From NCBI GenBank assembly GCA_034509425.1, contig JAVTVJ010000014.1, positions 496,001 through 560,000 of the forward strand: 64,000 nt of DNA, written 5' to 3'. Below are positions 13,591 to 23,219 of the stretch, in pieces; position 1 is the first letter of the stretch, and each line of letters begins with the position of its first letter. The DNA is from Eopsaltria australis (taxonomy: Eukaryota; Chordata; Aves; Passeriformes; Petroicidae). Under the pieces are notes generated by a model, which was not told where the DNA came from, made no database searches, and saw nothing but the letters and a program-made list of their open reading frames with translations. The translations under genes were made by a program, and so were the position numbers.

Positions 13591-13887
13591 ATTTTGTCTT
13601 TTTTTTCTTTCTACCTTTTTTTTTTTCCTGGCAGAGAGACCATATTTCATAACTTGGGCTACGGTTTGAAGTGATTTCAAGAGGAGTTTTAGACTCGAAA
13701 AGTGGGAAATAAAGAAACAGATGTGAAGTTATTGTAAATTCTTATAGTGGGCTCTGGGGCTATTGTAAACCCACTGCAGGCGGTCCAAAGCCTCTCTTTT
13801 TCATGCTGTAATTGAAACATATTAATTAGATAATTTGTTGTTAGTTTAAAAGAAACAAATATAGCCCCTCCAAGGCTTCACAGTCTC

Positions 13888-13929
13888 GGGTTTTTTTTTT
13901 TTGTTAACAAAAACAAAAAAAAAAAACCC
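13888..13929. repeat. Perfect 18-bp-arm inverted repeat with T12/A12 core
   Basis: Left arm 13888-13905 is GGG, twelve T, then GTT. Right arm 13912-13929 is AAC, twelve A, then CCC. The arms are exact reverse complements separated by six bases. Confidence 0.9.
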
Positions 13930-14228
13930 CAACCAACCTACAAAGTGACATTTATATTAAGATTCCGAGATAATTCGGCACTGAAGTTGATGGAGCTGCT
14001 AAGTTTTTTCTCCCTTTCCCAAGGACCACTTTTGAAAACAGTCTGGCTCATAAAACTCCCTCTCAGGGGTCGCCGGGGATTTCTTTTCTCCCTACCTGGC
14101 ACAGACCGCCCTTCCCTGCAAGGCGCGGTTCGAGAGAAAATAAATATTCTGAGTGAGAAAGAGCTGGCTGTCTTCAATAGAGGATTCAGTCCTGTGGGGT
14201 GGTGTCTTGTCACATGTCGAGGGGAGAG

Positions 14229-14305
14229 AAAACAAAACAAAACCAAAAAAAGACCACAAAAGAAAAAAAAAGGAAAAAAAAGAAAAAATAAAGAAAAAAA
14301 AAAAA
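14229..14305. repeat. A-rich polypurine tract
   Basis: About 77 bases of mostly A with scattered G and C. It encodes only Lys/Asn runs, and I saw no source element for a poly(A) tail upstream. Confidence 0.85.
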
Positions 14306-14629
14306 CACGCCGCCGAGAAAGGATTCACATACCATGCGCTGACATGAAGCAAACCCCCGAGCCGCCAAGCCCGGCTGGGTTCTCGGGCTTACCTTGCACA
14401 GCCGGGCTCCAACCCATCCTCCGGAAGAAAAGAGCTTTTGCCTGGAATGAACAGTGTCTTTGCATTAAGTACGCCTAGCTTATAACATCTCGCTGGCAAA
14501 TAAAATTTAAAAAAGAAAGAATCCCCCCCCGATCCCCCACGAAATGTCTAAACACGACGGAGAGCTCGGCCGCGACCGATTCCCTCGCCCCCCCCTCGCC
14601 CCTTCCCTCCGCGCTGTTGTCTGTTGCTG

Positions 14630-14760
14630 CTCCATTTCAGATCTGTGTTTATTGACATTGGACTTGAGCCATTAGGGAGATTTAACAAGTCAAAGCAGTA
14701 AATTCAAGCGACGCGCTGAGCTGCGAATTTGTTTGAAATCAGCATCACAACATTTGGGGA
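14630..14760. promoter_or_regulatory. Candidate conserved non-coding element
   Basis: Between GC-rich patches lies a clean stretch with TGTTTATTGACATTGGACTT and CAAGTCAAAGCAGTAAATTC. It includes a forkhead-like TGTTTAT and resembles a deeply conserved enhancer core. Confidence 0.35.
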
Positions 14761-15149
14761 CGCGGGCGGAGATGTGCGGAGGAGCGCGGCGGCTCCGCGG
14801 GCTGCGGGAGAAGGCGCGTTGGCCAGAGGCGTCCCCGAGCTTGGGCAGGCTAGGGCAATCGTAGAGATAAAGAGGAAAATGGCACTTTAAATGTACGGTG
14901 GCGAGTCACACACTTGCATTATGCAGCGAGAAACCTATTGCACCTTTTGAAAATATTTTACTTCGGGATATAATTTTTTTCAGATCTTTATCTCTGCTCT
15001 TAGTGTATAGTAAAAAAAAAAAAGACTCTGAAAGTGCAACTTCATCTTTTTAGTTGGGCTCGGATTTCGTCTTTGAGGATTTGCTCTGACTGCTAGATCT
15101 TTAAAGAAAAAAGGAAAGGAGAAAAAGCGTCCTAGTTGTCTAAAAATGT

Positions 15150-15360
15150 AGGTCATCACTTGTTTAGGAAAAGTTTGTCGAGTTATGTGTCCATTGATCT
15201 GGTGATAAGTTTTGAATGCTTTCTTTAACTGATCGTGTTGATATAATCGTGGGTTGGACTTGATGAATGAGTTCAGTTGTCCCCCATCTGACAAGCTTTA
15301 GCAGCTTCATGCATTTTAATCAGCCCAATGATTCATGCATTTTCCACCTTTTTTCTGTGT
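15150..15360. promoter_or_regulatory. Candidate conserved non-coding element
   Basis: Rich in ATGATT/ATTGATC-like motifs, with TTCATGCATTTTAATCAGCC repeated in part (TTCATGCATTTT at 15307-15318 and 15332-15343). The small frames here are not convincing. Confidence 0.35.
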
Positions 15361-15890
15361 GTGGGATCCGTTCTTTAAAAAAAAATGGTCACAACTGGAT
15401 TAATTGCCCTCTACATTAATCTTAAAACTTTTGCAAGGACCTTGTGGTGCGTAGTAAGGAAATGGGGATGTCACTTACTGTGTTTATGGTCCAGAAATTC
15501 AGAGAAATCAGTCAGAGACAAAACTTCTGTAACATCATTGCCGTAGAATTCATGAATCCTGTCACTTCATTAGAATACAATGTCGTTTTCTTGCTAGTAA
15601 GCACTTCAGTATGTGGTTCTCTTGTAACTGTGCTCGCAGAATGCCTCACCTCCAAGGCACTTATTTACTCATTTCACTAGATGGCTTCTATAATTTTCAG
15701 CAGTTGCAGAATCCTTGTAAAATCCCTAGCACATTTGGGGAACCACACTAGAAAGTGCCCAGAATCCAGTTTTCATTGTAACTACTTTGCCCTTACTTTT
15801 AAAAGGGACTAAATGTTGAATTACAGAAAAACGGGTACGATTGTGTTACACTTTACAAACTACCAGTTTGGGAAAGTGCTGATCAATAAC

Positions 15891-15954
15891 GATGGAGAAA
15901 TTCTGACAGTGGATGGACTGACAATGGAGAAATTCTGTCAGTGGTTGGACTAAC
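15891..15954. repeat. 32-bp tandem duplication
   Basis: Two adjacent 32-base copies begin at 15891 and 15923 with about four mismatches (first copy GATGGAGAAATTCTGACAGT, second AATGGAGAAATTCTGTCAGT). Confidence 0.85.
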
Positions 15955-16189
15955 TTGTGCTTGAGGAGGTCTAAACGCCAGGTAAAAGGCTACAATAGCT
16001 CACTTTCACTCAAAAAAGATTTTGCTATACCACTTGTAAGAAAAAACACCACTGACCAAAATTCAATGTTCTTAGTCTTTAAAAAGTAACTAATGTTTAA
16101 AGATTTTTTAATGTTTGCTTTGTATTGCAGAGGCTTGCTAATTTTTATACTTTTTAGAGAAAAGGTAACTGGGAATAAGTAGGTAATAA

Positions 16190-16305
16190 GTATACATGCA
16201 CACAGGCATGAATGTGATATGTGTTTATATTTGGTATAAGTGTATAGGGCACAAATGCAGATGTGTGTGTATGTATAGATGTATAGGTATATAGATATAA
16301 ACCAC
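16190..16305. repeat. Degenerate TG/TA-rich low-complexity tract
   Basis: Loose repeats of TATGTG, GTATAG and TATAGAT with no fixed unit. It reads as a decayed GT/AT microsatellite. Confidence 0.7.
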
Positions 16306-17031
16306 ACAGAACATGTTCTCCCTTTGCTAAACCAGCAATAATGACAATTTTATCTAGGAAGCTGTGGTATATTAATAACTATATTTATACTAACCTTGCG
16401 TGAAAAGGCTGTTTAGATTATCTAAATATTGGAATAACACCATTCCTTCATCATGAACTAGTGTTTTTACTTTTCTCAAGTAAACTCTTTAAAAAGACAA
16501 ATAAGAAACTAAATCTGCATTTACATATTTTAATGAGAAAATATTATTTGGATGACTTGGTTCATAATTTAACGTAGACAGTTTTTAACCTTTGTCTTAA
16601 AACACACATGCTGGGAACAAGAACACCAATATTTAAAATGCCATGCTTATTCTGTACAGGAAAAAAAAAGTTAAAAAGAAATGTCCTTACAATTTCAATA
16701 GACACTAATGCTGTTTAGAGGGGGGTGTTCTTTTTTTTTTTTTCTCTTAACTTAAGCAGTTCACAACAGAACAACAGTTCAGTTTCCAGCAAACTACCTA
16801 AAACTAGAAAGGAGTATATCAAACAAAAGTGCATTTTACACATTTTATAATCATTCATATGCACAAACATTTACAGTTTCCCTAGCCCCCTCTCTCTTGT
16901 CTGCAAAGCTCCAGCAGAAACCATGATGACCTCCACAGTTTGTACCTGCTGTTGTATTACTTTTCCACATTTTATCAGTGACTTCAGCAGCTTTTCTTTA
17001 AGCTATGTCGGGTCGTGTGCTTGGTAACAGG

Positions 17032-17043
17032 TTTATTTTTATT
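17032..17043 (-). terminator. Tandem polyadenylation signals for FOXB1
   Basis: The minus strand reads AATAAAAATAAA, two abutting canonical poly(A) hexamers. They are the first clear canonical hexamers I found downstream of the FOXB1 stop and lie at the end of a plausible 1-kb 3' UTR. Cleavage would be expected near 17010-17022. Confidence 0.6.
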
Positions 17044-17940
17044 ATAACTATTGTTGTTGTTTGTTTTTAAGCTATGAAGTAAACAGCTACAAAATTTTAA
17101 AAATAACAACAACAACCAAAAAAACCAACAACAAAGAAAACCTCAGCTCCCCCGAACCTTCGGGTTAATCAGAAGTTAACAGACAAGTCAACTTCTCCTT
17201 CTCTTTCACCTGAAAACTACAGTAAACATCCACGTTACAACAGGTACTGCAAAAGGGACCTCATCTGATTTACAGAACAGATGCAAGTTCAGTATTTACA
17301 TTAAAACAGGCGCTTTGTAAACATGATAGGTGTGGCGTGAGCGGCCCGGCGCGGTTCCGTTGCGTGGGTCCCGCTCCGCGCCGCCCTCGCCGCTCCCTCA
17401 CCTGCGGGCCCCGCTCCTGCTCGGGGCCGCCTCAGCCCGCGGGGCCACAGCCCTGCCCCGCCGAAACCCTGCCCTTGGAGGCACAACGGGACACGCACCC
17501 ACACAAAGGACACCGAGCGCTTCCCGGCGTTTCCAAGATCCAAGCCGTCGCTGCTTGGAGGCTGGAAACGTCGCTGCTCTCATGCAGTGACACAGCAGCC
17601 ATCCTTGTTTATGGTACTAAAGATCGGTTCTGTATAAACCCCTGCTTTTCCCCAGACAAAGGAAGGGAAAGAGGCATCGCCGAGCCAGGCTTGCCTGGTC
17701 GCCGACAAATCGAAGATGCCTGAAGTACTTTTGGAAAACTAGCGATGCAAGTGGCAGTTCCTACCGGGCGGGAGGGGGCGGGCCGTGCCGGTTCCTTTCG
17801 CCTCAGAAGAACGGAAAACAAAGTTCAGAACTAGGGGAGAAGCCGAGCCGCCAGCGAGGGCTCGGCTGAAGGGGCGAAGCGGAAAGGGAGCTCACGCGAA
17901 CGGCAAACCTCAGTTTCCCTCGGGGAGTTGTCTCTGCTTT

Positions 17941-18006
17941 CGAGGAAAAGAGTAGAGAGGAGACGGGAAAGAAGCGGAAGGAGGGAGAGAAGGGGAGGGA
18001 GGAGAG
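17941..18006. repeat. Polypurine tract in FOXB1 3' UTR
   Basis: The + strand is nearly all G and A, so the FOXB1 transcript would be C/U-rich just after its stop codon. Such tracts can form triplex DNA or bind pyrimidine-tract proteins; that role is inferred. Confidence 0.75.
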
Positions 18007-18061
18007 CTCCGAGGAAACTTTGGGAGAAAGGGAAAGGCAGCGTCCGTGCAGGCGGCCTGGG

Positions 18062-19024
18062 TCAGTGCACAGCCACGGAGTGCAGGGCGGGCGCCGGGCT
18101 GGTGAGAGTCTCGCTGGGGGTAGCAGGGCTGCTTTGGCTGGTGGCCGTCTGCGAGGACGTGGGGCTGAGGGAGGGCGGTGAGTTCGAGAGGATGGTGGGG
18201 ATGGGCGCCGGCAGGGCGGGCAGGGCTGGCACCGCGGCAGGGGTAGGCTTGATGGGGACGGGGATGGCCGGCAAAGTCTGCCCCCCATGGCAGAGCGGTT
18301 TGATGGGCACGCCATAGGCGCCGTACTCGCTGCTGGCCATGGAGATGGGGGTGGCGGTGTCGATCATGCCGGAGCTGTACATGTGGGGCCAGCCCGTGCC
18401 AATGGAGCTGCCCACCGTAGTCAATTGATTGGGGAGGGGGTAGGCGGCTGGCATGGGCTGCATCGTGGAAAAGGCGAGGCCCCCGGGCATCTTGTACTCT
18501 CTGGCGATGATGTTCTCGATGGCGAAGGGGTGCTTGAAGCTGGAGGGCTGGGACACGCCGAGGTTGTACGTGGACATCTGGGGCAGGTGGGTGCCGGTGG
18601 CCGCAAGGGCGCTGAGCCGCAGCTTCGCTTGCTGCTGCAGGTACTGAGCCGCGTCCGCCGGCTTGCTGGGGGCCAGGTGGTCCGATTTGACCACCTTGAA
18701 GCGCTTGCGGCGGCGCAGGAAGCTGCCGTTCTCGAACATGTCCCCGCAGCTGGGGTGCAGCGCCCAGAAGCTGCCCTTGCCCGGCTGGTCGGGGCGGCGC
18801 GGGATCTTGATGAAGCAGTCGTTGAAGGAGAGGTTGTGACGGAGGGAGTTCTGCCAGCGCTGTGTGTTCTCCCGGTAGTAGGGGAAGCGGTCCATGATGA
18901 ACTTGTAGATCTCGCTCAGGGGCAGCATCTTCTCCGGGGAGCTCTGGATCGCCATTGCGGTCAGCGAGATGTAGGAGTAGGGAGGCTTCTGATCACTGTA
19001 AGTGTTTCTGCCCGGACGAGGCAT
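18062..19024 (-). CDS. FOXB1: Forkhead box protein B1 (FOXB1), complete single-exon CDS
   Basis: Complete 320-residue forkhead transcription factor, ATG to TGA with no intron. It acts in the nucleus as a sequence-specific DNA-binding regulator; in vertebrates FOXB1 is known from developing neural tube, hypothalamus/mammillary body and somites. The forkhead domain spans about residues 12-109: it opens with [14 protein letters not shown] (13-26), carries recognition helix [13 protein letters not shown] (59-71, with N59, R62, H63 and S66 as the usual DNA-contact positions) and ends with wing 2 and a basic tail RRRKRFK (104-110). FAIENIIA at 167-174 fits the eh1 pattern that recruits Groucho/TLE corepressors. 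The C-terminal third is rich in Pro, Ala, Ser and Thr, and ends HSVAVH. Mammalian FOXB1 is about 325 residues, so this is full length. FOXB2 is unlikely: the long His/Pro runs of that paralogue are absent. The start is preceded by A at -3 and by a splice-acceptor-like site 24 bases upstream. Confidence 0.98.
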   Translation of the reverse strand: MPRPGRNTYSDQKPPYSYISLTAMAIQSSPEKMLPLSEIYKFIMDRFPYYRENTQRWQNSLRHNLSFNDCFIKIPRRPDQPGKGSFWALHPSCGDMFENGSFLRRRKRFKVVKSDHLAPSKPADAAQYLQQQAKLRLSALAATGTHLPQMSTYNLGVSQPSSFKHPFAIENIIAREYKMPGGLAFSTMQPMPAAYPLPNQLTTVGSSIGTGWPHMYSSGMIDTATPISMASSEYGAYGVPIKPLCHGGQTLPAIPVPIKPTPAAVPALPALPAPIPTILSNSPPSLSPTSSQTATSQSSPATPSETLTSPAPALHSVAVH

Positions 19025-19048
19025 CTTCTCTAGGCGACCCGCGGAGAT
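19025..19048 (-). other. FOXB1: FOXB1 5' UTR segment on the coding exon
   Basis: Twenty-four bases lie between the inferred splice acceptor and the ATG. The leader ends GAGAAG before ATG, giving A at -3 (good Kozak context) although +4 is C. Confidence 0.55.
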
Positions 19049-19085
19049 CTGCAGAAGGGCAGCGACAAGGGGAGGAGGGCGGGAG
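19049..19085 (-). other. FOXB1: Probable splice acceptor of a 5' UTR intron of FOXB1
   Basis: Reading the minus strand toward the gene, a long C/T-rich tract (plus 19055-19100, almost all G/A/C on +) leads into CCCTTCTGCAG, then ATCTCCGC. This is a textbook polypyrimidine tract plus CAG acceptor, with the intron ending at 19049. I recall vertebrate FOXB1 genes being annotated with a non-coding first exon, which fits. Candidate donors upstream on the minus strand are GTAAGT at 20103-20108 and GTTAGT at 20057-20062; neither is proven. Confidence 0.55.
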
Positions 19086-19799
19086 GAGGGGGTAGAGGGG
19101 TGAATCCGAGAGGATTTACACGGACACCCAGTCGGGTCAGCCTGTGGATCTGGGGCCGGGCTGGAGAAAGAAGGGCACAGGGAAGGGGCAGGGTGGATCT
19201 CAGCCCTCGGAAGGGGGGACGGTGGGGGAGGGCGCGGATGAGGACAGGAGAAAACAGCCCGGAGCCCTGTGCCGCCGCAGGGGAAAAAGCGATGTGCCTC
19301 TCCCAGCTCCGGCCTCCCTCAGCCTGGCCTTCCCGCAGAAGCACGCGTCCGTAAAGTTATTCTAGTGATAGCTCTGTCTTCTGGTCTCGGCGAGGAGAAG
19401 GAGACCCCATCCCCTCCCCTCGACTCCCACCCAACTCCATACCAGCCACTGCGTATGCCCACCTTAAAGTTGCTGGAAGTTGACAGTCCGCATCCGGGAC
19501 GCAGCTGGGAGTCCGGACTCTTTCCTACCCCGCTCCTCCGGCGTGTCTCTCGCTCCTCTCGGGGCCACGCTGCTTCGGTTTAGTCCTGAGGAGGCAGCGA
19601 GCTGGCTTGGTTTTAGGAATCCTCTTGAACACCCCTCCCTTCGCCTCCGCGGGCTGAATCAGCTTCTTTTACACCACCGGCAGCTGCACTGTAGCAGAGG
19701 TTTGTTTGCTTCTCTGCAGCGGCGATGAGCTAAGTAGTTGCCTCCATGTCCTTCCTCTAACCATCTGATAGTTTTATGTGGTGACATGAGCAGAAAAGA

Positions 19800-20130
19800 C
19801 CCCTGTAGAGGCGCTTCATTAATGTGCCACTTCTTTGCTATCATATGACAATCGCCTTGGGAGCAGGGGGAGGGGAGCAGGGAGGAGGGGGCAGGAGAGA
19901 AAGGCATAATCTGGTTTCATTTACACCTATTTACATGGACACCTTGGGCCAATGGGAATCATTTCCATTTGAAGACAAGGCGAGGGGTGAAAAGGCTCCG
20001 CCAGCGGAATTGCAGTGCGATGGTACCCGGTGGCTGGGGGTAGGGGGAAGGTATGCACTAACCTCTCTGTGGACTTTGCAGGAAGCTTAGTCTGCAATTC
20101 ACACTTACAAATGGAGGTACTGAGCAGTGG
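19800..20130 (-). promoter_or_regulatory. Candidate FOXB1 promoter-proximal region
   Basis: This stretch lies 0.8-1.1 kb upstream of the ATG and contains a CCAAT core (19949-19953 on +), a forkhead-like TATTTAC (19928-19934) and the two candidate first-exon donors. I see no TATA box on the minus strand between 19050 and 20300. The transcription start cannot be placed from sequence alone. Confidence 0.3.
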
Positions 20131-20269
20131 GATGTTTGACATGGAAATTGCTTGGCTGTGGTATTCTGTTTGTTCTGCATTGTTATCTGATTTGTATTGT
20201 TGGCTAACTTAGGGCGAGCCTTTTCCCCTGTAACGAGGGACTTTCTCTTTGCCAAATCCGCTCTCCCCA

Positions 20270-20620
20270 ACGAAGGTTCTTTCGAGGAGCGGTAAGATCG
20301 GGGCTCCTCGGTAGCCGCCCCGAGAAGTTAGTCGTCCCCCCCCCCCACTCCCACCCAGCCCCAGCCCATGCAGGACTGCTGCTCTAGTTCCGCGGACCTG
20401 TTGGTGTAAAGACGCGGGAGTTGCTCTCTATACACCGGGGCGAACGGGCTCCTGACCGTGGCGTAGCCCCGGTGATCTCGGTAACGGGCTGCCCTCCACG
20501 CCGCTGCTCTGCTGGCGGGACCGCGCAGTATCCGCTTGCGCGCCCTCCGGCCGGCCGGCCTCGAGGCTGGGGGGCCCCGCAGAGCTGGTCTGGAATAATG
20601 GGTCCCTGTCAGCGGTCACT
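20270..20620. promoter_or_regulatory. CpG-rich block about 1.3-1.6 kb upstream of FOXB1
   Basis: Dense CpG with a C9 run near 20337-20345 and a GGCCGGCCGGCC stretch near 20550-20560. It could be part of the FOXB1 island or hold the first exon. No protein recognised. Confidence 0.45.
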
Positions 20621-21009
20621 GTGCTAAACATCGTCATCTTGACGCCTTCTGCGGGATTTGCATGATGTGTCTCAGACTGTTCTCCTGACTGTGTGCTTGT
20701 CGGTGCGCACTTGCGTGTGTGGGAGCAGGCTGGACGTGTAACACTCGAGTTGCGGCTCTCTGTGATGCACGGTACTCCCTCCTCCCCGGGAACCAAGGCC
20801 CGATCCTGGAACCGCAGCCCAGATGAGCAGCTCACTGCCAGCCGCATGTCCTGGGGGTAGGATCAGGCCCGGAAGGTCCCAGGGTTTCCCTGGCACAGGA
20901 GGGAAGTTTGCATGATGTGTAATCCCGAGGCTGCTGTGCATCCTGTCACCCTAGAGCCAAAACAGGGTTGTCTCGGGAGCTGCGAGCCCGGGGAGGAAGA
21001 GCCTTTGTG

Positions 21010-21240
21010 GTGAATACACATCAACTCCATTAACAATATTTTCGGAGTCGGTCAATAACTCACCAAAACGTAACTTAAACACGATGAATTTAGGAGATTA
21101 AACAATTTCATTAATATTGAAATGGCTGCTGAGGCTAAGCGCGCGCGCTTGAAATGCAAGCGCACGTTTTTCAATATTAACAGAAGTACTTGAAAAGAAG
21201 AATAATGTCACCTTCTTAATTCAGCAAAAATAGCCGGGTT
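21010..21240. promoter_or_regulatory. Candidate conserved non-coding element 2 kb upstream of FOXB1
   Basis: AT-rich island between GC-rich sequences, with AACAATATTTTC, GGTCAATAACTC, CGTAACTTAAAC and the nested palindromes at 21111-21180. The CpGs retained in an AT-rich setting argue for constraint. Confidence 0.4.
21111..21180. repeat. Nested palindromes in an AT-rich candidate regulatory element
   Basis: The outer 12-bp arms TTAATATTGAAA (21111-21122) and TTTCAATATTAA (21169-21180) are exact reverse complements. Inside lie a 14-bp self-palindrome AAGCGCGCGCGCTT (21137-21150) and an overlapping hairpin with arms GCGCTTG (21145-21151) and CAAGCGC (21157-21163). Confidence 0.85.
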
Positions 21241-22299
21241 GGGGGAGGGAGAGCGGCGGCGGCTCTGTGCAGCGCGGCTGCTGAGAAACGGGCTCTGCGA
21301 GAGCCTTGGAGTCTTCTCGGAGGGACGGTCCCCATCAAGCAGGGCTCCCTCAAACCTGACAGGAACCTCAAAACGCATTTCACATCTCGACCAGCGCCGA
21401 CCTCGTGTATGTTGAACCTTGCTCCCTTCGTCCCAACCCGGCTGCCCTTGGTCCCATCTAATCCCTCTCTCTCGGGGCAGGATGTCGTTTAGAGAATAAC
21501 AAGTAAATAATTGTGCTTCTAGGAATCCGAGAAGCCAATAGGCCCCGCGCTGCCGAGCTAAGGAGTCCTTCTGGGGGGGAAGACCTGCCACATGCCACCC
21601 TCTGCCCCTTGCAGAGAAGGGCCCGGGAGTGTTTCTACGTTCAGAGCCAGGGAGTTGCCTTGCTCAGTTAATCTGCTCCGAGATGCTTCATCCAGCCGGC
21701 CAGGGCAGGAAGGCAGCCTCCAATTTTATTTTTTTTTTTTTGTGATGGTGATGGTGGGGGGTGTATGGGGTAAGAAGTGATGAGACGGTGGACATTAGTT
21801 AGAGGATAGGAAAGACAATACTCTGAAATGAGGAGAGATTCCTCCCAGCATCCTCTAATACTGGACAGAAGGCTTCTGTTCTTGTATTGAGACCTCCCAA
21901 ATATGTGGGTGTAAGGAACACTTCCTTCCCATACACTAAACACCCAGTTTCCCCATCCCCAGCTTCTAACACACCCCAATTCGGATTTTGTCTCTCTGTC
22001 CAAGTTCACTCCTGTGATGCCTATATAAAAGATAGCTCAGAAAATCCACAGACTGACAAATATTTTTCTTCCTCTTTTGCCAGTACTTTTTCTTTTGGAA
22101 GAAAGAAAAAACCAAACCAAACCAACCGGTGGTGCAAAAAGGAACCTGCAAGCTGTAAAGTTAAGTCGATTTCCGTTGTCATTTGCTGCTCCGAGTGCAA
22201 ACGAGGTATGGCAGTAAGGCGCCCGATTTCTTTTCCTTTTTTTTTTTTTTCCATTGCAAAGGAATGTGTGATTGGAGGGGTAGGGCGGGTGAAGTCATC

Positions 22300-22860
22300 C
22301 CATTAATTGATACCCAAAGTTTCACCTCGTGCTAAGCATGCAACAGATGATAGACTTGGGCAAAATAGGATTTGAATGTAATTGTAGCATTTCCGTTTTA
22401 CTTTCAAAGTCAACATTTGGGAGGAGGAAAAGGTGAAAGTGAATCCAAATCCATTGTGTGGAAAACCAAAACAAATAGACGCTTTTCTGGAGTCTAATTC
22501 AAATAAGGAGCTCAGAGGAAGTGTTGGGAAAACTGTATAAAATACACATAAGTCAATTATATCAATGTGCAAACCCAATGGAAATCTATTTCATGCAAGA
22601 GCCATTCAGCCCTTGCATGGAGCTCATCATGGACCACCTTTCTGCATGGAAGGTTTGCAATAGCCCCCTTTCCCACAAGCAAGACCACACACGTTTACAG
22701 ATTTGGTAATAATTTATGCTAATTTTCCTCCATAAATCCACAATTCGCCTCAGTGGCAAGCAGAGCTGTTGAGAGAGGAAAAGGAGACAGAAAAGTGACA
22801 AATGCAATATTGATTTCAAATCCTTGTGGCTGCAAGCAGGTGTGTAGCTTTGCAGAGGGG
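22300..22860. promoter_or_regulatory. Candidate conserved non-coding element
   Basis: Low-repeat sequence with CAACATTTGGGAGGAGG, TTCATGCAAGAGCC, GGTAATAATTTATGCTAATT (22705-22724) and a TGCTAAT POU-like site. No open frame shows a protein signature. Confidence 0.35.
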
Positions 22861-23219
22861 AGGAGTGGGAGAGGGCCTGTGGGGGGAAGCCAAGAAGTTT
22901 TCCAAGGATAAAAAAATCCACTCTGTCTGAGAGAATAGCTCACAACCTTGTTAATATTTACAAACCAGTTGAGAGAAAAGAGAAAGGAGGGGGAAGTACC
23001 AGCTTCTTAGGGTTTCCTAGGCTGCAAAACACAATGCCAGGCTCTGAGTAAGCTTCCCCCGTTTTGGAAAGTCAACTCCAGGCTGTTGGTTGTAGCTGCG
23101 TTTCGCCTAAGCCTTGCCCTCTTTTTTTTTTTAAATGGTTCTGCTTCTTTTGCTTCTCTGGGGTTGAGAAAGAGAAGGAAGTGGAGATACTTGGGATCTC
23201 CTGCTTTTCTGTGTGCTTG

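Larger units (their letters stand above)
12974..17014. other. FOXB1 3' flank
   Basis: Non-coding sequence downstream of FOXB1, carrying the candidate elements and low-complexity tracts listed separately, a CpG-rich patch at 14550-14830, and AT-rich DNA from 14.9 to 17.0 kb. No second gene recognised. Confidence 0.6.
17015..18061 (-). other. FOXB1: FOXB1 3' untranslated region (inferred)
   Basis: From the stop codon the minus strand runs about 1.0 kb without another supported gene until two back-to-back AATAAA hexamers (read on + as TTTATT at 17032-17037 and 17038-17043). The proximal part (about 17330-18061) is GC- and CpG-rich, and the distal part is AT-rich with a GTT/T-rich tract (plus-strand CAA/A-rich, about 17095-17140). 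The exact cleavage point is inferred, about 15-25 bases beyond the signals. No transcript evidence is available here. Confidence 0.6.
17330..19730. promoter_or_regulatory. CpG-island-like block over FOXB1
   Basis: GC-rich DNA dense in CpG dinucleotides covers the proximal 3' UTR, the whole coding exon and the upstream flank to about 19.7 kb, in sharp contrast with the AT-rich DNA on both sides. CpG islands spanning the whole gene body are typical of developmental transcription-factor genes that carry Polycomb marks. Boundaries were judged by eye. Confidence 0.6.

Noticed and set aside
14229..14305. A-rich tract as the poly(A) tail of a retroposed gene
   Set aside because: No retroposed coding sequence or target-site duplication found next to it; interrupted A-rich low complexity explains it.
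18287..19033. 248-codon open frame antisense to FOXB1
   Set aside because: It is the GC-driven mirror of the FOXB1 coding sequence; its Gly/Ala/Val/Leu-rich product has no recognisable fold, and FOXB1 on the other strand is certain.
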